From the NCBI RefSeq assembly GCF_000171235.2, contig NZ_ABEA03000188.1, positions 1 to 64,000 of the forward strand: DNA of 64,000 nucleotides. Reading direction: 5' to 3'. This document shows, piece after piece, positions 36,820 through 46,167 of this stretch. The stretch is from Geminisphaera colitermitum TAV2. Its GTDB lineage: Bacteria; Verrucomicrobiota; Verrucomicrobiia; Opitutales; Opitutaceae. Made by a program: the position numbers and the translations under genes. The notes under the pieces are model-generated. The model did no database searches. It saw only the letters and a program-made list of their open reading frames with translations, and was not told the origin of the DNA. Within the stretch, counting starts at the first letter, position 1. Each line of letters opens with the position of its first letter.

Positions 36820-37208
36820 ATGTAGTTTGGTGTTTCGCCCCCTTTTGTCAGACCGATCGCCTCGTTTCCACCTCTGGCTCCCGCCGCATGCGGATGGATT
36901 TTGACATGACTGGCATCAATCATCAGCCACTCAAAATCGGGCTCGTTCATCAGTTCCGACAACAGGCGCTCCCAATGCCCCTTGTCTCTCCAGCGACAAA
37001 AACGCCTGTGCGTGTTGCTCCACCCTCCGTAATCCTCTGGAAGATCCCTCCAAGGCGCACCAGTGCGTAAAATCCACAGAACCGCGTTGAGGAACTTGCG
37101 GTTGTCCTCCGCCACCCCTCCCCACGCTCCTTTCCTTCCAGGTAGCAGCGGCTCCAGAACGCTCCAAACTCGGTCCGAAATGTCGTGACGGTGTTGATCT
37201 TTCGCCAT
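36735..37208 (-). CDS. IS5-family transposase, upstream frame
   Basis: MAKDQHRHDISDRVWSVLEPLLPGRKGAWGG...VLWILRTGAPWRDLPEDYG. Confidence 0.85.
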   Translation of the reverse strand: MAKDQHRHDISDRVWSVLEPLLPGRKGAWGGVAEDNRKFLNAVLWILRTGAPWRDLPEDYGGWSNTHRRFCRWRDKGHWERLLSELMNEPDFEWLMIDASHVKIHPHAAGARGGNEAIGLTKGGETPNYIWPWMRMVCRCESLLQRVPRLIAHRLAG

Positions 37209-37251
37209 GCTGACATTCTCCATCACAAAAAAACTCAGTCAATCTTATCTC

Positions 37252-38713
37252 GTCGGTGCTGAGGAAGGGCGGTATTAAGCGAGTTTGAAGCATGGCGAGG
37301 TGCGCAAGGCGGGAAAAAGCGCGAGCAGAAGGCGGGAAAAAAAGGCCAAAAGGAAAGCTAGGAGCTTTCCGAAGTTCATCGCGGCGGCGCTGAGGATGGC
37401 ATTGACCTTGTCTCCGATCAATCCGCGTAACTTGTTGCGCTCCATACGATGTTCATTCTTGAGATGTCCGATTGTCGGCTCAATGGCGGCACGGCGTTTC
37501 ATCCAGCGCCAGACTCGTTTGGGGATTTTCCCTCGCCTGCGTTTGTCCACGATCACCTCCACCGGCCCCTCATAATTGTGCCCTCGATAACCCATGTCCA
37601 CGTGCGCCGTTTTCGGCCCCTGTTTTTCAATATAGAGCCGTTTTACCTGCTCCATTTGCGCTTCAAGCGTGTGCCCATCATACGGATTGTCTGGCATACA
37701 TAACGCTCCCAACAGCCAACCTCCCTTGCTCGTCGATGCCACACTTACCTTCTGCCCAAATTCATATTTCTTTCCCGATTTCCCTTTCGATATGCATTCC
37801 ACCTTTGGCTCATGCACACTATACACTTTGTTTTTGTCTGCTGTCTTTTGTTTGTAAATTTGCTTGCTCGTCTCCAGCAACCCTTGCAATGCCGCCACAG
37901 GCTTTTGTCTCTCTATCTCTCGTATCACACGGCCCAGATTCGTCCTCAGTTTCCTCACACATGCCTTCGCTCTCTTCATCTTTCGGCTATGCATATAGCG
38001 CCCGGCCATCATCAATAATCCCCTCCCTACCCGTTCATAACTCTGCTTCACTTTCAGCCCGGCTTTCCGCGCTTCCTTCACCAGCCTCTCCCTCGCCCGA
38101 TCATACGATCTCGCATCGGTCGGATAACGTACCTCCTTGGTTTGCACCGTCGTGTCAACGTTGATATGCACCACCTGCACCGGCTTTAACCCCTTCATCC
38201 TCACCGCGCTCTCTATCGTCTGCTTGAGCATCTGTTCGGCTCCACTCTCCCCCAATCTCTTCCTCCACCTCGTCATGCTCGACGAGTCTATCGGCTTCTC
38301 ATGCTCAAAATACTGCATCCCCGATAAATATTGCCAATATGGATTCTCCACCCAATGCTCCAGCACCTCTTCGTCGCTCAGATCATATTGATACTTCAAA
38401 TAATGTAACGATACCATCAACCTCGTCCCCAACCCGGGCTGCCCCAACCTCTCATGATACGTCGGCCCCAAATGCTTGTCAAACTCGGCCCAGTTTATAT
38501 TCCCGGCCAGCTTCACCATCGGATGGTTCATGTTCACCAACATTATTAACTCCATCTTGAACATTTCCCTCTGTCTCTCGTGCTTGTTTTCCTTTGGCTT
38601 CATCTTTTTCCCAGATTTTCCTTATAAATTGCCCTTTTCTGGGAAAATTTCACTCCAGTCTCAAGCGTTAAATTGCTCCTTGATAGGAAATTAAATGGTT
38701 CTTCAGCACCGAC
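37252..38713 (-). mobile_element. Second IS (IS5-superfamily-like) nested in the first
   Basis: Ends GTCGGTGCTGAGGAA / TTCTTCAGCACCGAC; apparent 6-bp target duplication TATCTC. Confidence 0.75.
37275..38603 (-). CDS. IS transposase (DDE, IS5/IS4 superfamily)
   Basis: GTRLMVSLHYLKYQYDLSDEEVLEHWVENPYWQYLSG...DMGYRGHN...RAAIEPTIGHLKNEHRMERNKLRG. Confidence 0.9.
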   Translation of the reverse strand: MKPKENKHERQREMFKMELIMLVNMNHPMVKLAGNINWAEFDKHLGPTYHERLGQPGLGTRLMVSLHYLKYQYDLSDEEVLEHWVENPYWQYLSGMQYFEHEKPIDSSSMTRWRKRLGESGAEQMLKQTIESAVRMKGLKPVQVVHINVDTTVQTKEVRYPTDARSYDRARERLVKEARKAGLKVKQSYERVGRGLLMMAGRYMHSRKMKRAKACVRKLRTNLGRVIREIERQKPVAALQGLLETSKQIYKQKTADKNKVYSVHEPKVECISKGKSGKKYEFGQKVSVASTSKGGWLLGALCMPDNPYDGHTLEAQMEQVKRLYIEKQGPKTAHVDMGYRGHNYEGPVEVIVDKRRRGKIPKRVWRWMKRRAAIEPTIGHLKNEHRMERNKLRGLIGDKVNAILSAAAMNFGKLLAFLLAFFSRLLLALFPALRTSPCFKLA

Positions 38714-38971
38714 TATCTCGTGACTACACGCTCTAGACAGAATTTACAGAATTTTATGAATTAACAGAATGCTGTCTGGCCAATAATCCAGCAATACCTC
38801 CGCTCTGAATAGCACAACTTGGTTTTGGGACTGGGAGTATCTCTCCCCATTTATTTCGCCATGATGCATCTATAAATTCGCGCTGCTTAGAGGATAGTTC
38901 TGGCATGTTTTTTGGGCTAACAGTAGTAATGTTTCTGATCTGGAGATGTTTTTGATTGGGCGCTTCCCACG

Positions 38972-40912
38972 TCAGGCTTTCTGATCGGGTTGATCGGTTT
39001 TGGCGATTTTGACAGGCAGGGCGCGGGTGCGGATTTCTTCAAGGAGACGCGCCTTCCAGTCGGCAAACGGCATGACGCCTTCGTCGCCTTTGGCTCGGCT
39101 GCGGACACTGATCGCTTCGGCTTCGGCTTCCTTTTGCCCAGCAACGATCATGTAGGGGATTTTTGACAGTTCGGCGCGACGGAGCTTGGCGCCGATCTTG
39201 TCGCTGTCGCTGTCGAGGACGACGCGCACACCTGCTTCGCGCAACTCGTTGTAGAGTTTTTCTGAATACGCAGCGACCTTGTCGGAGATCGGGAGGATGC
39301 GGACTTGTTCGGGCGCGAGCCACACGGGGAAGTCGCCAGCAAAGTGTTCGATGAGCACACCGCAGAAGCGTTCCATCGAGCCAAAGGGGGCGCGGTGGAT
39401 CATCACGGGGCGGTGGGGTTGGTTGTCCGCACCGATGTAGCTGAGGTCGAAACGGACGGGGAGGTTGTAGTCAACTTGCACGGTGCCGAGCTGCCATTCG
39501 CGTCCGATCACGTCTTTGATGACGAAATCGATCTTCGGACCATAGAAGGCGGCTTCGCCGGGTTCTTCGGTGAAGGGGACGCCGAGGGTTTGCGCAGCGG
39601 TGCGGCAGGCGTTTTCGGCTTTGTCCCAGTTTTCGGCGGCTCCGGTGTATTTGTTGGAGTCGGGGTCGCGGAGGCCGACGCGCACGCGATAGTCGGCCAT
39701 GCCGAGGGTGGAGAGGACGGTCTTGACGAGCGAGAGGCAGCCTTGGATTTCCTGCGCGATTTGTTCTTCGGTGCAGAAGAGGTGGGCGTCGTCCTGCGTG
39801 AAGCCGCGGACGCGGGTCATGCCGTTGAGTTCGCCGGATTGCTCCCAGCGGTAAACGGTGCCAAATTCGGCGAGGCGCACGGGGAGGTCGCGGTAGGAGT
39901 GCGGTTGCGAGGCGAAGATTTTGATGTGGTGGGGGCAGTTCATCGGCTTGAGCAGGAAGCCGTCGAGAAGCGCGGTGGGATCGGGGTTGATGCGGTCGGC
40001 TCCGATCATGGCGGTTCCGGTGCGTTCGTTGAGTTGGGCGGCGAAGGCGGGGGATACGGCTTCGAGGCGGGCTGTCATGTCGGCGCAACTACAGCCGGCG
40101 GCGCTGATCTGGGCGAGTTGGTCGGGCTCGATGATGGCGGGGAATTGCGCGTCCTTGTAGTAGGGGAAGTGGCCGGAGGTTTTGTAGAGGGCGAGTTTGC
40201 CGATGTGGGGGGTGAAGACTTGCGAGTAGCCTTGTTTGCGGAGTTCTTCGCTGATGAAGTTTTGCAGTTCCTGTCGCACGACGGAACCGGCGGGGGTCCA
40301 GAGGATGAGGCCTTGGCCGACGTCTTCGTCGATGTGGAAGAGTTTGAGGTCGCGGCCGAGTTTGCGGTGGTCGCGGAGTTTAGCCTGTTCCTGGCGTTCG
40401 AGGAATTGGGCGAGTTCGTCTTTGCTGGCAAAGGCGGTGCCGTAGATGCGTTGGAGTTGTTTGTTTTTTTCGTCGCCGCGGTGATAGGCGCCGGCGATGG
40501 AGAGGAGTTTGAAGGCTTTGACTTGTTTGGTGTAGCGGACGTGGGTGCCGGCGCAGAGGTCGATGAATTCGCCGTTCTGGTAGAAGGAGATGGCTTCGCC
40601 TGCGGGGATGTCGGCGAGGCGGCCGAGTTTGTAGCGTTCCTGGCCGCGTTCGCGGATGATGCGTTCGGCTTCTTCGCGGGTGGTTTCGAAGCGGCGGAAG
40701 GGTTGGTTTTCGTCGATGACTTTTTTCATCTCGGCCTCGATGCGGGCGAGGTCTTCGAGGGTGAATTTGTGATCGAGGTCGATGTCGTAATAAAAGCCGC
40801 TGTCAGTGGGGGGGCCGATGTCGAGCTTGGCCTCGGGGAAGAGGCGGAGGATGGCCGTCGCAAGGATGTGCGAGCTGGAGTGGCGGATTTCTTCGAGCGG
40901 TGTCATGGACAT
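38972..40912 (-). CDS. thrS: Threonyl-tRNA synthetase
   Basis: MNCPHHIKIFASQPHSYRDLPVRLAEFGTVYRWEQSGELNGMTRVRGFTQDDAHLFC. Confidence 0.97.
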   Translation of the reverse strand: MSMTPLEEIRHSSSHILATAILRLFPEAKLDIGPPTDSGFYYDIDLDHKFTLEDLARIEAEMKKVIDENQPFRRFETTREEAERIIRERGQERYKLGRLADIPAGEAISFYQNGEFIDLCAGTHVRYTKQVKAFKLLSIAGAYHRGDEKNKQLQRIYGTAFASKDELAQFLERQEQAKLRDHRKLGRDLKLFHIDEDVGQGLILWTPAGSVVRQELQNFISEELRKQGYSQVFTPHIGKLALYKTSGHFPYYKDAQFPAIIEPDQLAQISAAGCSCADMTARLEAVSPAFAAQLNERTGTAMIGADRINPDPTALLDGFLLKPMNCPHHIKIFASQPHSYRDLPVRLAEFGTVYRWEQSGELNGMTRVRGFTQDDAHLFCTEEQIAQEIQGCLSLVKTVLSTLGMADYRVRVGLRDPDSNKYTGAAENWDKAENACRTAAQTLGVPFTEEPGEAAFYGPKIDFVIKDVIGREWQLGTVQVDYNLPVRFDLSYIGADNQPHRPVMIHRAPFGSMERFCGVLIEHFAGDFPVWLAPEQVRILPISDKVAAYSEKLYNELREAGVRVVLDSDSDKIGAKLRRAELSKIPYMIVAGQKEAEAEAISVRSRAKGDEGVMPFADWKARLLEEIRTRALPVKIAKTDQPDQKA

Positions 40913-40999
40913 GGTGAGTGTAAAATGGATTTTGGATCTTAAATTTCAGATTTCAGAAAGAGGGAATGGGCAAGGAAAGGGAATGGCGAAAGGTGGTGC

Positions 41000-42418
41000 T
41001 TATTTTTTCGCTGGTTCGAGAGAGTAGCCGTCCTTGCGGTCGATCATGGTCCAGCCGGTGGCAGCGATTTGGGCGCGGAGGGCGTCGGCGGCGGCATAGT
41101 TTTTTTGTTGTTTGGCGGTCCAGCGTTGCTCGGCAAGGGCGGCGGTTTCAGCCGGGATTTCCGCGGGGGGGGGGGGGGGGAGGGGAGTGAGGTCGAGTCC
41201 GAGGGCTTGCTGAATGACGCGATCGAAAGCGGCAAGGTCGCCGTGGTGCGCGGGGCGGTGGTCGTAGCTGTTGATTTCGCCAAAGAGCGCGCCGAGGGCG
41301 GCGGGGGTGTTGAGGTCTTCGCGCAGGGCGTTGAGGACGGCGTCGAAACGGGTGCTGGGCGCGTGGTCGGGTTTGAGTCCGCGCTTGACGAGCGAGTCTC
41401 GGAAGTGGCGGAGCGTGGCGAGGGCTTTTTCGGCGGCGTGGAGGGAGTCGAGCGTGAAGTTGAGTTGCTTGCGCGGGTGTCCGGCAAGGAGCGCGTAGCG
41501 AAGGGCGGCGGGGGTGTGGCCCATCTCGCGGAGTTGGTCGAGGGTGTAGAGGTTGTTGAGCGATTTGCTCATTTTTTTCCCGTCAACGAGGAGGTGTTCG
41601 CTGTGATACCAGTGGCGGGCGAAGAGGGTGCCGTTGCAGCACTGGCTTTGGGCGATCTCGTTTTCGTGATGGGGAAAAAGAAGGTCCACGCCGCCGGTGT
41701 GCAGGTCGATGGTGTCGCCGAGGTGTTTTTTGCTCATGGCACTGCACTCAATGTGCCAGCCGGGACGGCCTTGTCCCCAGGGGCTGGGCCAGAAAACGTC
41801 GCCATCCTCGGGTTTGCGGGCTTTCCAGAGGGCGAAGTCGGAGCCGTCTTCTTTTTCGTCGGAATCGTGCGCGGCGGCCGGGGCGGCATTGCCGGAGGCA
41901 AGGGCGGAGCCGGGTTTGAGTTCGCGTTCCTTGACGCGGGAAAGGGCTCCGTAGCCGGGAAAGGAGTTGACCTTGAAATACACGGAGCCGTCGGCGGCGC
42001 GGTAGGCGTGGCCTTTGCGCTCAAGGATGGCGATCATGTCGATTTGTTCCGCAATATGCGTGGTAGCCGCGGGTTCGACGTGGGGCGGCAGGCAGCCGAG
42101 AGCGGTGCAATCGGCGTGGAATTTTTCGGTCCACTGGAGGGTGACGTCGGCTAGCGGACGTTTCTCTTCGCGTGAGCGGCGGATGGTTTTGTCGTCCACG
42201 TCGGTGAGGTTGCGGACGTGGCGCACGCGGTCAGGGCCAAATTCGATTTCGAGGAGGCGGCGGATGAGGTCGTTGACGACAAAGGTGCGGAAATTGCCGA
42301 TATGGGCCGGGGCGTAAACGGTGGGACCGCAATTATAGAAGCGAAAAAACCCGTCGGCGTGCGATGGAGCAAGTTCGCGGGCTTCGCGGGAAAGGGAGTC
42401 GTGGAGACGGATGGACAT
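41000..42418 (-). CDS. cysS: Cysteinyl-tRNA synthetase
   Basis: RFYNCGPTVYAPAHIGNFRTFVVNDLIRR; KMSKSLNN motif. Confidence 0.97.
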   Translation of the reverse strand: MSIRLHDSLSREARELAPSHADGFFRFYNCGPTVYAPAHIGNFRTFVVNDLIRRLLEIEFGPDRVRHVRNLTDVDDKTIRRSREEKRPLADVTLQWTEKFHADCTALGCLPPHVEPAATTHIAEQIDMIAILERKGHAYRAADGSVYFKVNSFPGYGALSRVKERELKPGSALASGNAAPAAAHDSDEKEDGSDFALWKARKPEDGDVFWPSPWGQGRPGWHIECSAMSKKHLGDTIDLHTGGVDLLFPHHENEIAQSQCCNGTLFARHWYHSEHLLVDGKKMSKSLNNLYTLDQLREMGHTPAALRYALLAGHPRKQLNFTLDSLHAAEKALATLRHFRDSLVKRGLKPDHAPSTRFDAVLNALREDLNTPAALGALFGEINSYDHRPAHHGDLAAFDRVIQQALGLDLTPLPPPPPAEIPAETAALAEQRWTAKQQKNYAAADALRAQIAATGWTMIDRKDGYSLEPAKK

Positions 42419-42497
42419 GGAGCGGATCGGTGTGCGTGAAAGGAAACCGTTAACAGGTTTCACAGCATGGCGTGAAGGGGATTTTATTAGACTTCTT

Positions 42498-42525
42498 ACA
42501 TCGCACAATAGGCATTCCGTAAGAT
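42498..42525 (+). other. attL: dif-like half site
   Basis: ACATCGCACAA TAGGCA TTCCGTAAGAT; 15-bp core CGCACAATAGGCATT at 42502-42516. Confidence 0.7.
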
Positions 42526-42588
42526 AATAATAATTAGTATGTTGCGATACTGAATGCTCCCGATTGGTATTTTGTAACCCATTGAAAA

Positions 42589-42831
42589 TCAACATGAGGA
42601 CTGCCCCCCTTTCTTTCGTGGGTGGTACCGGCGAATTTCGGCCAGAACTTCCCACACTTTTTCAGGCGGAACACCCGCCAGTTCGTTTGCGAACGTAGAG
42701 ACCAGCGCATTGCTGGACGAAAAACCTAGTATCCCGGCCATTGTATCCAAACGGACACGACATGAAGCCGTCAGAATGATTTTATATTGGTCCTTGACCT
42801 CTTCGCTCATGCGCTTCGCTCCCATTTCCAT
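42589..42831 (-). CDS. Small hypothetical provirus protein
   Basis: 80 aa ORF near attL. Confidence 0.45.
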   Translation of the reverse strand: MEMGAKRMSEEVKDQYKIILTASCRVRLDTMAGILGFSSSNALVSTFANELAGVPPEKVWEVLAEIRRYHPRKKGGQSSC

Positions 42832-43211
42832 CCGAGGTATTCATCCAAAAATTCCCATGCCCAGCGCGTGCGGCGGGCACGGCCAATGCCACCGTTGGAA
42901 CGGGCGGCGCGCTCGAAATTCCGCCAGCCACTCACCCGCAACATGGTTTCCAACGCGGCCACACTGCGCGGATGCAAAACGTGCTCACCCACGCGTAATT
43001 GAAGAATGGATACATTGCTTTTTGCCAATACTTCCAGCCGCGAAAAGAGGCGAGCGGACGAGCGGAAAACCTCTCGCCCCCTCGCCTCTGTTACCAGAAC
43101 CACCGGCACAGGGAGCCGGAGAGTCAACGGCACGTCGTCACTGGCGACCGCAGCGCCCGGCGTGGGGGACGCCGAACGGTGAAAACGGGCGTATTGGCCG
43201 GGGGATGGCAT
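42807..43211 (-). CDS. Hypothetical provirus protein
   Basis: ORF overlapping its neighbours in operon fashion. Confidence 0.45.
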   Translation of the reverse strand: MPSPGQYARFHRSASPTPGAAVASDDVPLTLRLPVPVVLVTEARGREVFRSSARLFSRLEVLAKSNVSILQLRVGEHVLHPRSVAALETMLRVSGWRNFERAARSNGGIGRARRTRWAWEFLDEYLGWKWERSA

Positions 43212-43212
43212 G

Positions 43213-43491
43213 TCAGCTGATCCGAGTGAATTTGCCGTCACTCTTTTTGATCCAGAATATCAAATCTTCCGCCCGATATTGGTTGGAATTTCCGTGAAAA
43301 CGGTAATCCCCAAAATCGTCAATCTGGCGGATTTTAAAGGCATAGGGTTTGTTGTCATCGCCCAAGCCTTGGCGGTAGTATTTGGACGATTTCTTGATCG
43401 TCGCAAACAGAGTGAAGGGACCACTGGTAAAGCCGACCGGCTTAAGGTTGGCTGTTTCATCAACGGGGGGGATTTCGGTTTGTGTGCTCAT
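43213..43491 (-). CDS. Small provirus protein, ssDNA-binding-like size
   Basis: MSTQTEIPPVDETANLKPVGFTSGPFTLFATIKK... Confidence 0.4.
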   Translation of the reverse strand: MSTQTEIPPVDETANLKPVGFTSGPFTLFATIKKSSKYYRQGLGDDNKPYAFKIRQIDDFGDYRFHGNSNQYRAEDLIFWIKKSDGKFTRIS

Positions 43492-43606
43492 TGTCTTTTT
43501 GTCGGGTTGTTTTGTCGGTATTGTGAGTTTGGATACTAGCGGAGAACCGCCCTCGCGCCCGGCCAGCCCCGACAAAAGGACTGGTCGCGGGCGCGGAGCG
43601 GGGAAA

Positions 43607-44098
43607 TCAGACCCCGGTGGCGGGTTGGGCCGTTTTCCCGTCATGGGCTGACGGGGCCACCGGGGAAATTGGGTAAAGTTCGGTCTCGACGGGGTGGAAT
43701 CCGGCCTTTCTCAACCGGCGATGAATGCCGAGGATTCCGGCACGCAAATACTTGAGGGGGATGCGCTCTCCCGCCGTGACGGTAATGCGTAAATCGTATT
43801 CCGCGGTGGGACCTAACGCAGTCACGTTACGTAACCCGCGAATCTGCTTAAGCATGCAATGTACATGCGGGTGAATCCACTTTTCTATCTCACTCGGCTT
43901 GGCAACATAACGAGGACGCGCTTTGGCGCGTGTTCCGGTATCCTTGAGCTTAATCTGGGCATCCCAACCTTTGCGTAATCGGGCGTTGATCCTGTTTATC
44001 CGTTGAGTCAGCCCGGCTTTGGCTTTATCGCGGCTGGCGAGTTCGGACGCTTGCGGGCGTGTTTCGGTGCGGGGGGATGATTTGTGTTTTTGGCCCAT
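43607..44098 (-). CDS. Hypothetical basic provirus protein
   Basis: 163 aa ORF next to a divergent promoter region. Confidence 0.45.
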   Translation of the reverse strand: MGQKHKSSPRTETRPQASELASRDKAKAGLTQRINRINARLRKGWDAQIKLKDTGTRAKARPRYVAKPSEIEKWIHPHVHCMLKQIRGLRNVTALGPTAEYDLRITVTAGERIPLKYLRAGILGIHRRLRKAGFHPVETELYPISPVAPSAHDGKTAQPATGV

Positions 44099-44110
44099 GT
44101 ATCACATGTA

Positions 44111-44132
44111 ACGTTAAAAACGTTTTTAACGT
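44111..44132. promoter_or_regulatory. 22-bp perfect palindrome in divergent promoter region (operator candidate)
   Basis: ACGTTAAAAACGTTTTTAACGT equals its own reverse complement. Confidence 0.8.
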
Positions 44133-44168
44133 CAATCATGTTTTAAGGGCAGGATGATAAAAGGCGTT

Positions 44169-44654
44169 ATGAATCCATCACCTGAAAAGCTAGATTCCCG
44201 CCTCGAACTTCGCCTTTCAACAGACACGTTCGAGATCCTCAAAAAAATCCATGTGTTGCATAAGATTCCACCCCAAGAACTACTTCGAGGGCTGGCGGAT
44301 GGTGTAGCTGATTTTTTTAAGCAGCACAAATTTTTCCAATTCCCCGCCGTGATCCAACCGGCGCATTTTCTAAATCAGGAAAGCAAAACAGATGCCCCGT
44401 CGATCATCACGCGTGCAGGATCGGAGATGCAGGATCCTTTCGTAACTACGGTCAGTGATGAAGATTCCGAGGGCCAACCAACGGATCATGTCCAATCTTA
44501 CTCCCGAGGGCAGATACCAACCGCTGAATTTGAGAGTAAGCAGCGCCATGCTATTTTGAACAGACGGAATCAATCCAAAAAATCCCGCGATTTTAACAGG
44601 CATCAACAGATGCTTGCCGACAAAACAGCAGGGAAAATTCCTGCCAAAAAATAA
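44169..44654 (+). CDS. Hypothetical provirus regulator (RHH-like N-terminus)
   Basis: RLELRLSTDTFEILKKIHVLHKIPPQELLRGLADGV. Confidence 0.45.
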   Translation: MNPSPEKLDSRLELRLSTDTFEILKKIHVLHKIPPQELLRGLADGVADFFKQHKFFQFPAVIQPAHFLNQESKTDAPSIITRAGSEMQDPFVTTVSDEDSEGQPTDHVQSYSRGQIPTAEFESKQRHAILNRRNQSKKSRDFNRHQQMLADKTAGKIPAKK

Positions 44655-44670
44655 CCGAAGAACCCATCAA

Positions 44671-45030
44671 ATGAGCGAACTGACCCCCGACGACGATCAT
44701 ACCGATGAAGAAATCGAGGATGCAAAATCCTTGGCGCTGTTACTGACCGAATTTGTTAGCCGAGGAAACCAGATGCCGTTTGCCTTTGATGAAAAATGGA
44801 AACGTGACGCGCTCATGCTGTCCGAAATGTCGGCAAAACTTTCCCATCCTGAACAACTTTCTGGGGATGAGCTTTATGATGTTGTTGATGCGTCGATGGC
44901 TCCCTTTGGCAGATGGGCAGAGCGATATCCATTACCCTTTTTGAGCAAGTTCGATTACCCTTACGAAACGTTCAGCTTTGATCCTTTTGACGGGCTAAAT
45001 CTCCCCTTGGATTTCCCGGACAACTACTGA
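44671..45030 (+). CDS. Acidic hypothetical protein
   Basis: MSELTPDDDHTDEEIEDAKSLALLLTEF... Confidence 0.5.
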   Translation: MSELTPDDDHTDEEIEDAKSLALLLTEFVSRGNQMPFAFDEKWKRDALMLSEMSAKLSHPEQLSGDELYDVVDASMAPFGRWAERYPLPFLSKFDYPYETFSFDPFDGLNLPLDFPDNY

Positions 45031-45186
45031 TTGCCTCTATGACGCAGCCGGCGTGACAAGCCGGCGCCCGGTCACGATCGAGCGGTCACGATGCCGTTGC
45101 CGTGACTGACCAGGCACGCGACTCCCGCGGCAAGTCACGCGCAATATCCAGCCGCGTCATTTCCGGCGCACCTCGATACGGATCGA

Positions 45187-45213
45187 CAAAAAAGCCCGCC
45201 GTGGCAGGCGGGC
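45187..45213 (-). terminator. Rho-independent terminator of the leftward structural operon
   Basis: GCCCGCC-GTGGCA-GGCGGGC with T-run on minus strand. Confidence 0.8.
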
Positions 45214-45241
45214 CGGGAGAGGGCAGGGGAGGGGAAGCGCG

Positions 45242-45586
45242 TCAAAGGCGGAATGCCGCGGTAATCTTGCGCCTGATGGCTTGTTGTCGGGCCAGTGCGA
45301 CTCGCCCCGTTATGCTCGAAATTCTTGCGCGAGGGATGACATACATAAAGCTGCAACAGACGAGGGTAAGCCTGTCCAATCCGTCCGCGCCGTTCAGCAA
45401 CACTTCATCTTCCTGCGCGGGGATTGCCGGGCGTTTGCTCGTGCAATAGAGAACGTTGAGGCGGTGGGCCTTGTCCGATTCGCTGTATTCTTTCGGTGAG
45501 ATAATTACGGCATGATGCTCGTCTTTATCTTCCGAGTTAATACGCACTTTGACAATATCCCATTGGCGCAAGGTGGTGTTTGTCAT
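45242..45586 (-). CDS. PemK/MazF-like protein
   Basis: QWDIVKVRINSEDKDEHHAVIISPKEYSESDKAHRLNVLYCTSKRP...DRLTLVCCSFMYVIPRARIS. Confidence 0.6.
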   Translation of the reverse strand: MTNTTLRQWDIVKVRINSEDKDEHHAVIISPKEYSESDKAHRLNVLYCTSKRPAIPAQEDEVLLNGADGLDRLTLVCCSFMYVIPRARISSITGRVALARQQAIRRKITAAFRL

Positions 45587-45858
45587 TCCGGGAAAAACTC
45601 ATCCGCACCGTTTATCATGCGCAAGCGTTCATCAGTGAGTTTGATCGCCCCCTCTGGCAAATGCTCAATGGGAACAATTTTGCGTGCGACCTTGGCGCGG
45701 CGCAGCACAGGGCGGCGTTTGGCTTTGGGTGCCGGGCGTGGAAGTGTAGCAGTGCTCATATTCGCAGACTGTGAGCGGGAACGGCGGGTTGTCCAGCCTG
45801 CGACTGCGACAACCCCAGCGAATCCGGCGAGGGCGGCTAACATGTGCGCAGGCTTCAT
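45583..45858 (-). CDS. Small TM plus basic region protein
   Basis: MLAALAGFAGVVAVAGW TM followed by an R/K-rich stretch. Confidence 0.5.
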   Translation of the reverse strand: MKPAHMLAALAGFAGVVAVAGWTTRRSRSQSANMSTATLPRPAPKAKRRPVLRRAKVARKIVPIEHLPEGAIKLTDERLRMINGADEFFPE

Positions 45859-46166
45859 TTTTTGCGTTTTATCAGAGCATAGACGGCTCCAATGGCAAAC
45901 AGCGTGCCGCCTATGATACCATAGGCTTTTTTCCAATTTCCGAACAGCCTGTTCAGCGTCGGATTCACTGGCTGGCCGAGCCCGTCGTATTTAATCGCCT
46001 GCCCGCGCAACACAGTCGGCACGCCAACCACAGCGATTGCGGCGATAATTGCAGCCAGCCATGACATTGCGCCGCCGCTGATTTTCCGCATGACGATGGC
46101 AGGGAGGGCGATTGCCGCGAGAAATGCCCCAGCCCAAGCGGCAGCATAGGAGTTAAGGTAACGCAT
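45855..46166 (-). CDS. Small membrane protein (multiple TM)
   Basis: AGAFLAAIALPAIVM, LAAIIAAIAVVGVPTVL, YGIIGGTLFAIGAVYAL. Confidence 0.55.
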   Translation of the reverse strand: MRYLNSYAAAWAGAFLAAIALPAIVMRKISGGAMSWLAAIIAAIAVVGVPTVLRGQAIKYDGLGQPVNPTLNRLFGNWKKAYGIIGGTLFAIGAVYALIKRKK

Positions 46167-46167
46167 G

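Larger units (their letters stand above)
36432..38736 (-). mobile_element. IS5-family (IS427-like) element, interrupted by a second IS
   Basis: 22-bp perfect terminal inverted repeats CTAGAGCGTGTAGTCACGAGAT / ATCTCGTGACTACACGCTCTAG; two-frame transposase 36445-37208. Confidence 0.85.

Noticed and set aside
37472-38164. 230-aa plus-strand ORF
   Set aside because: Antisense to IS transposase
38737-38960. Right end of the Mu-like prophage
   Set aside because: No inverted AATTGTTTGAAA-type sites (TTTCAAACATT) and no phage ORFs found there
39305-40942. 545-aa plus-strand ORF
   Set aside because: Antisense to thrS
41069-42154. 361-aa plus-strand ORF
   Set aside because: Antisense to cysS
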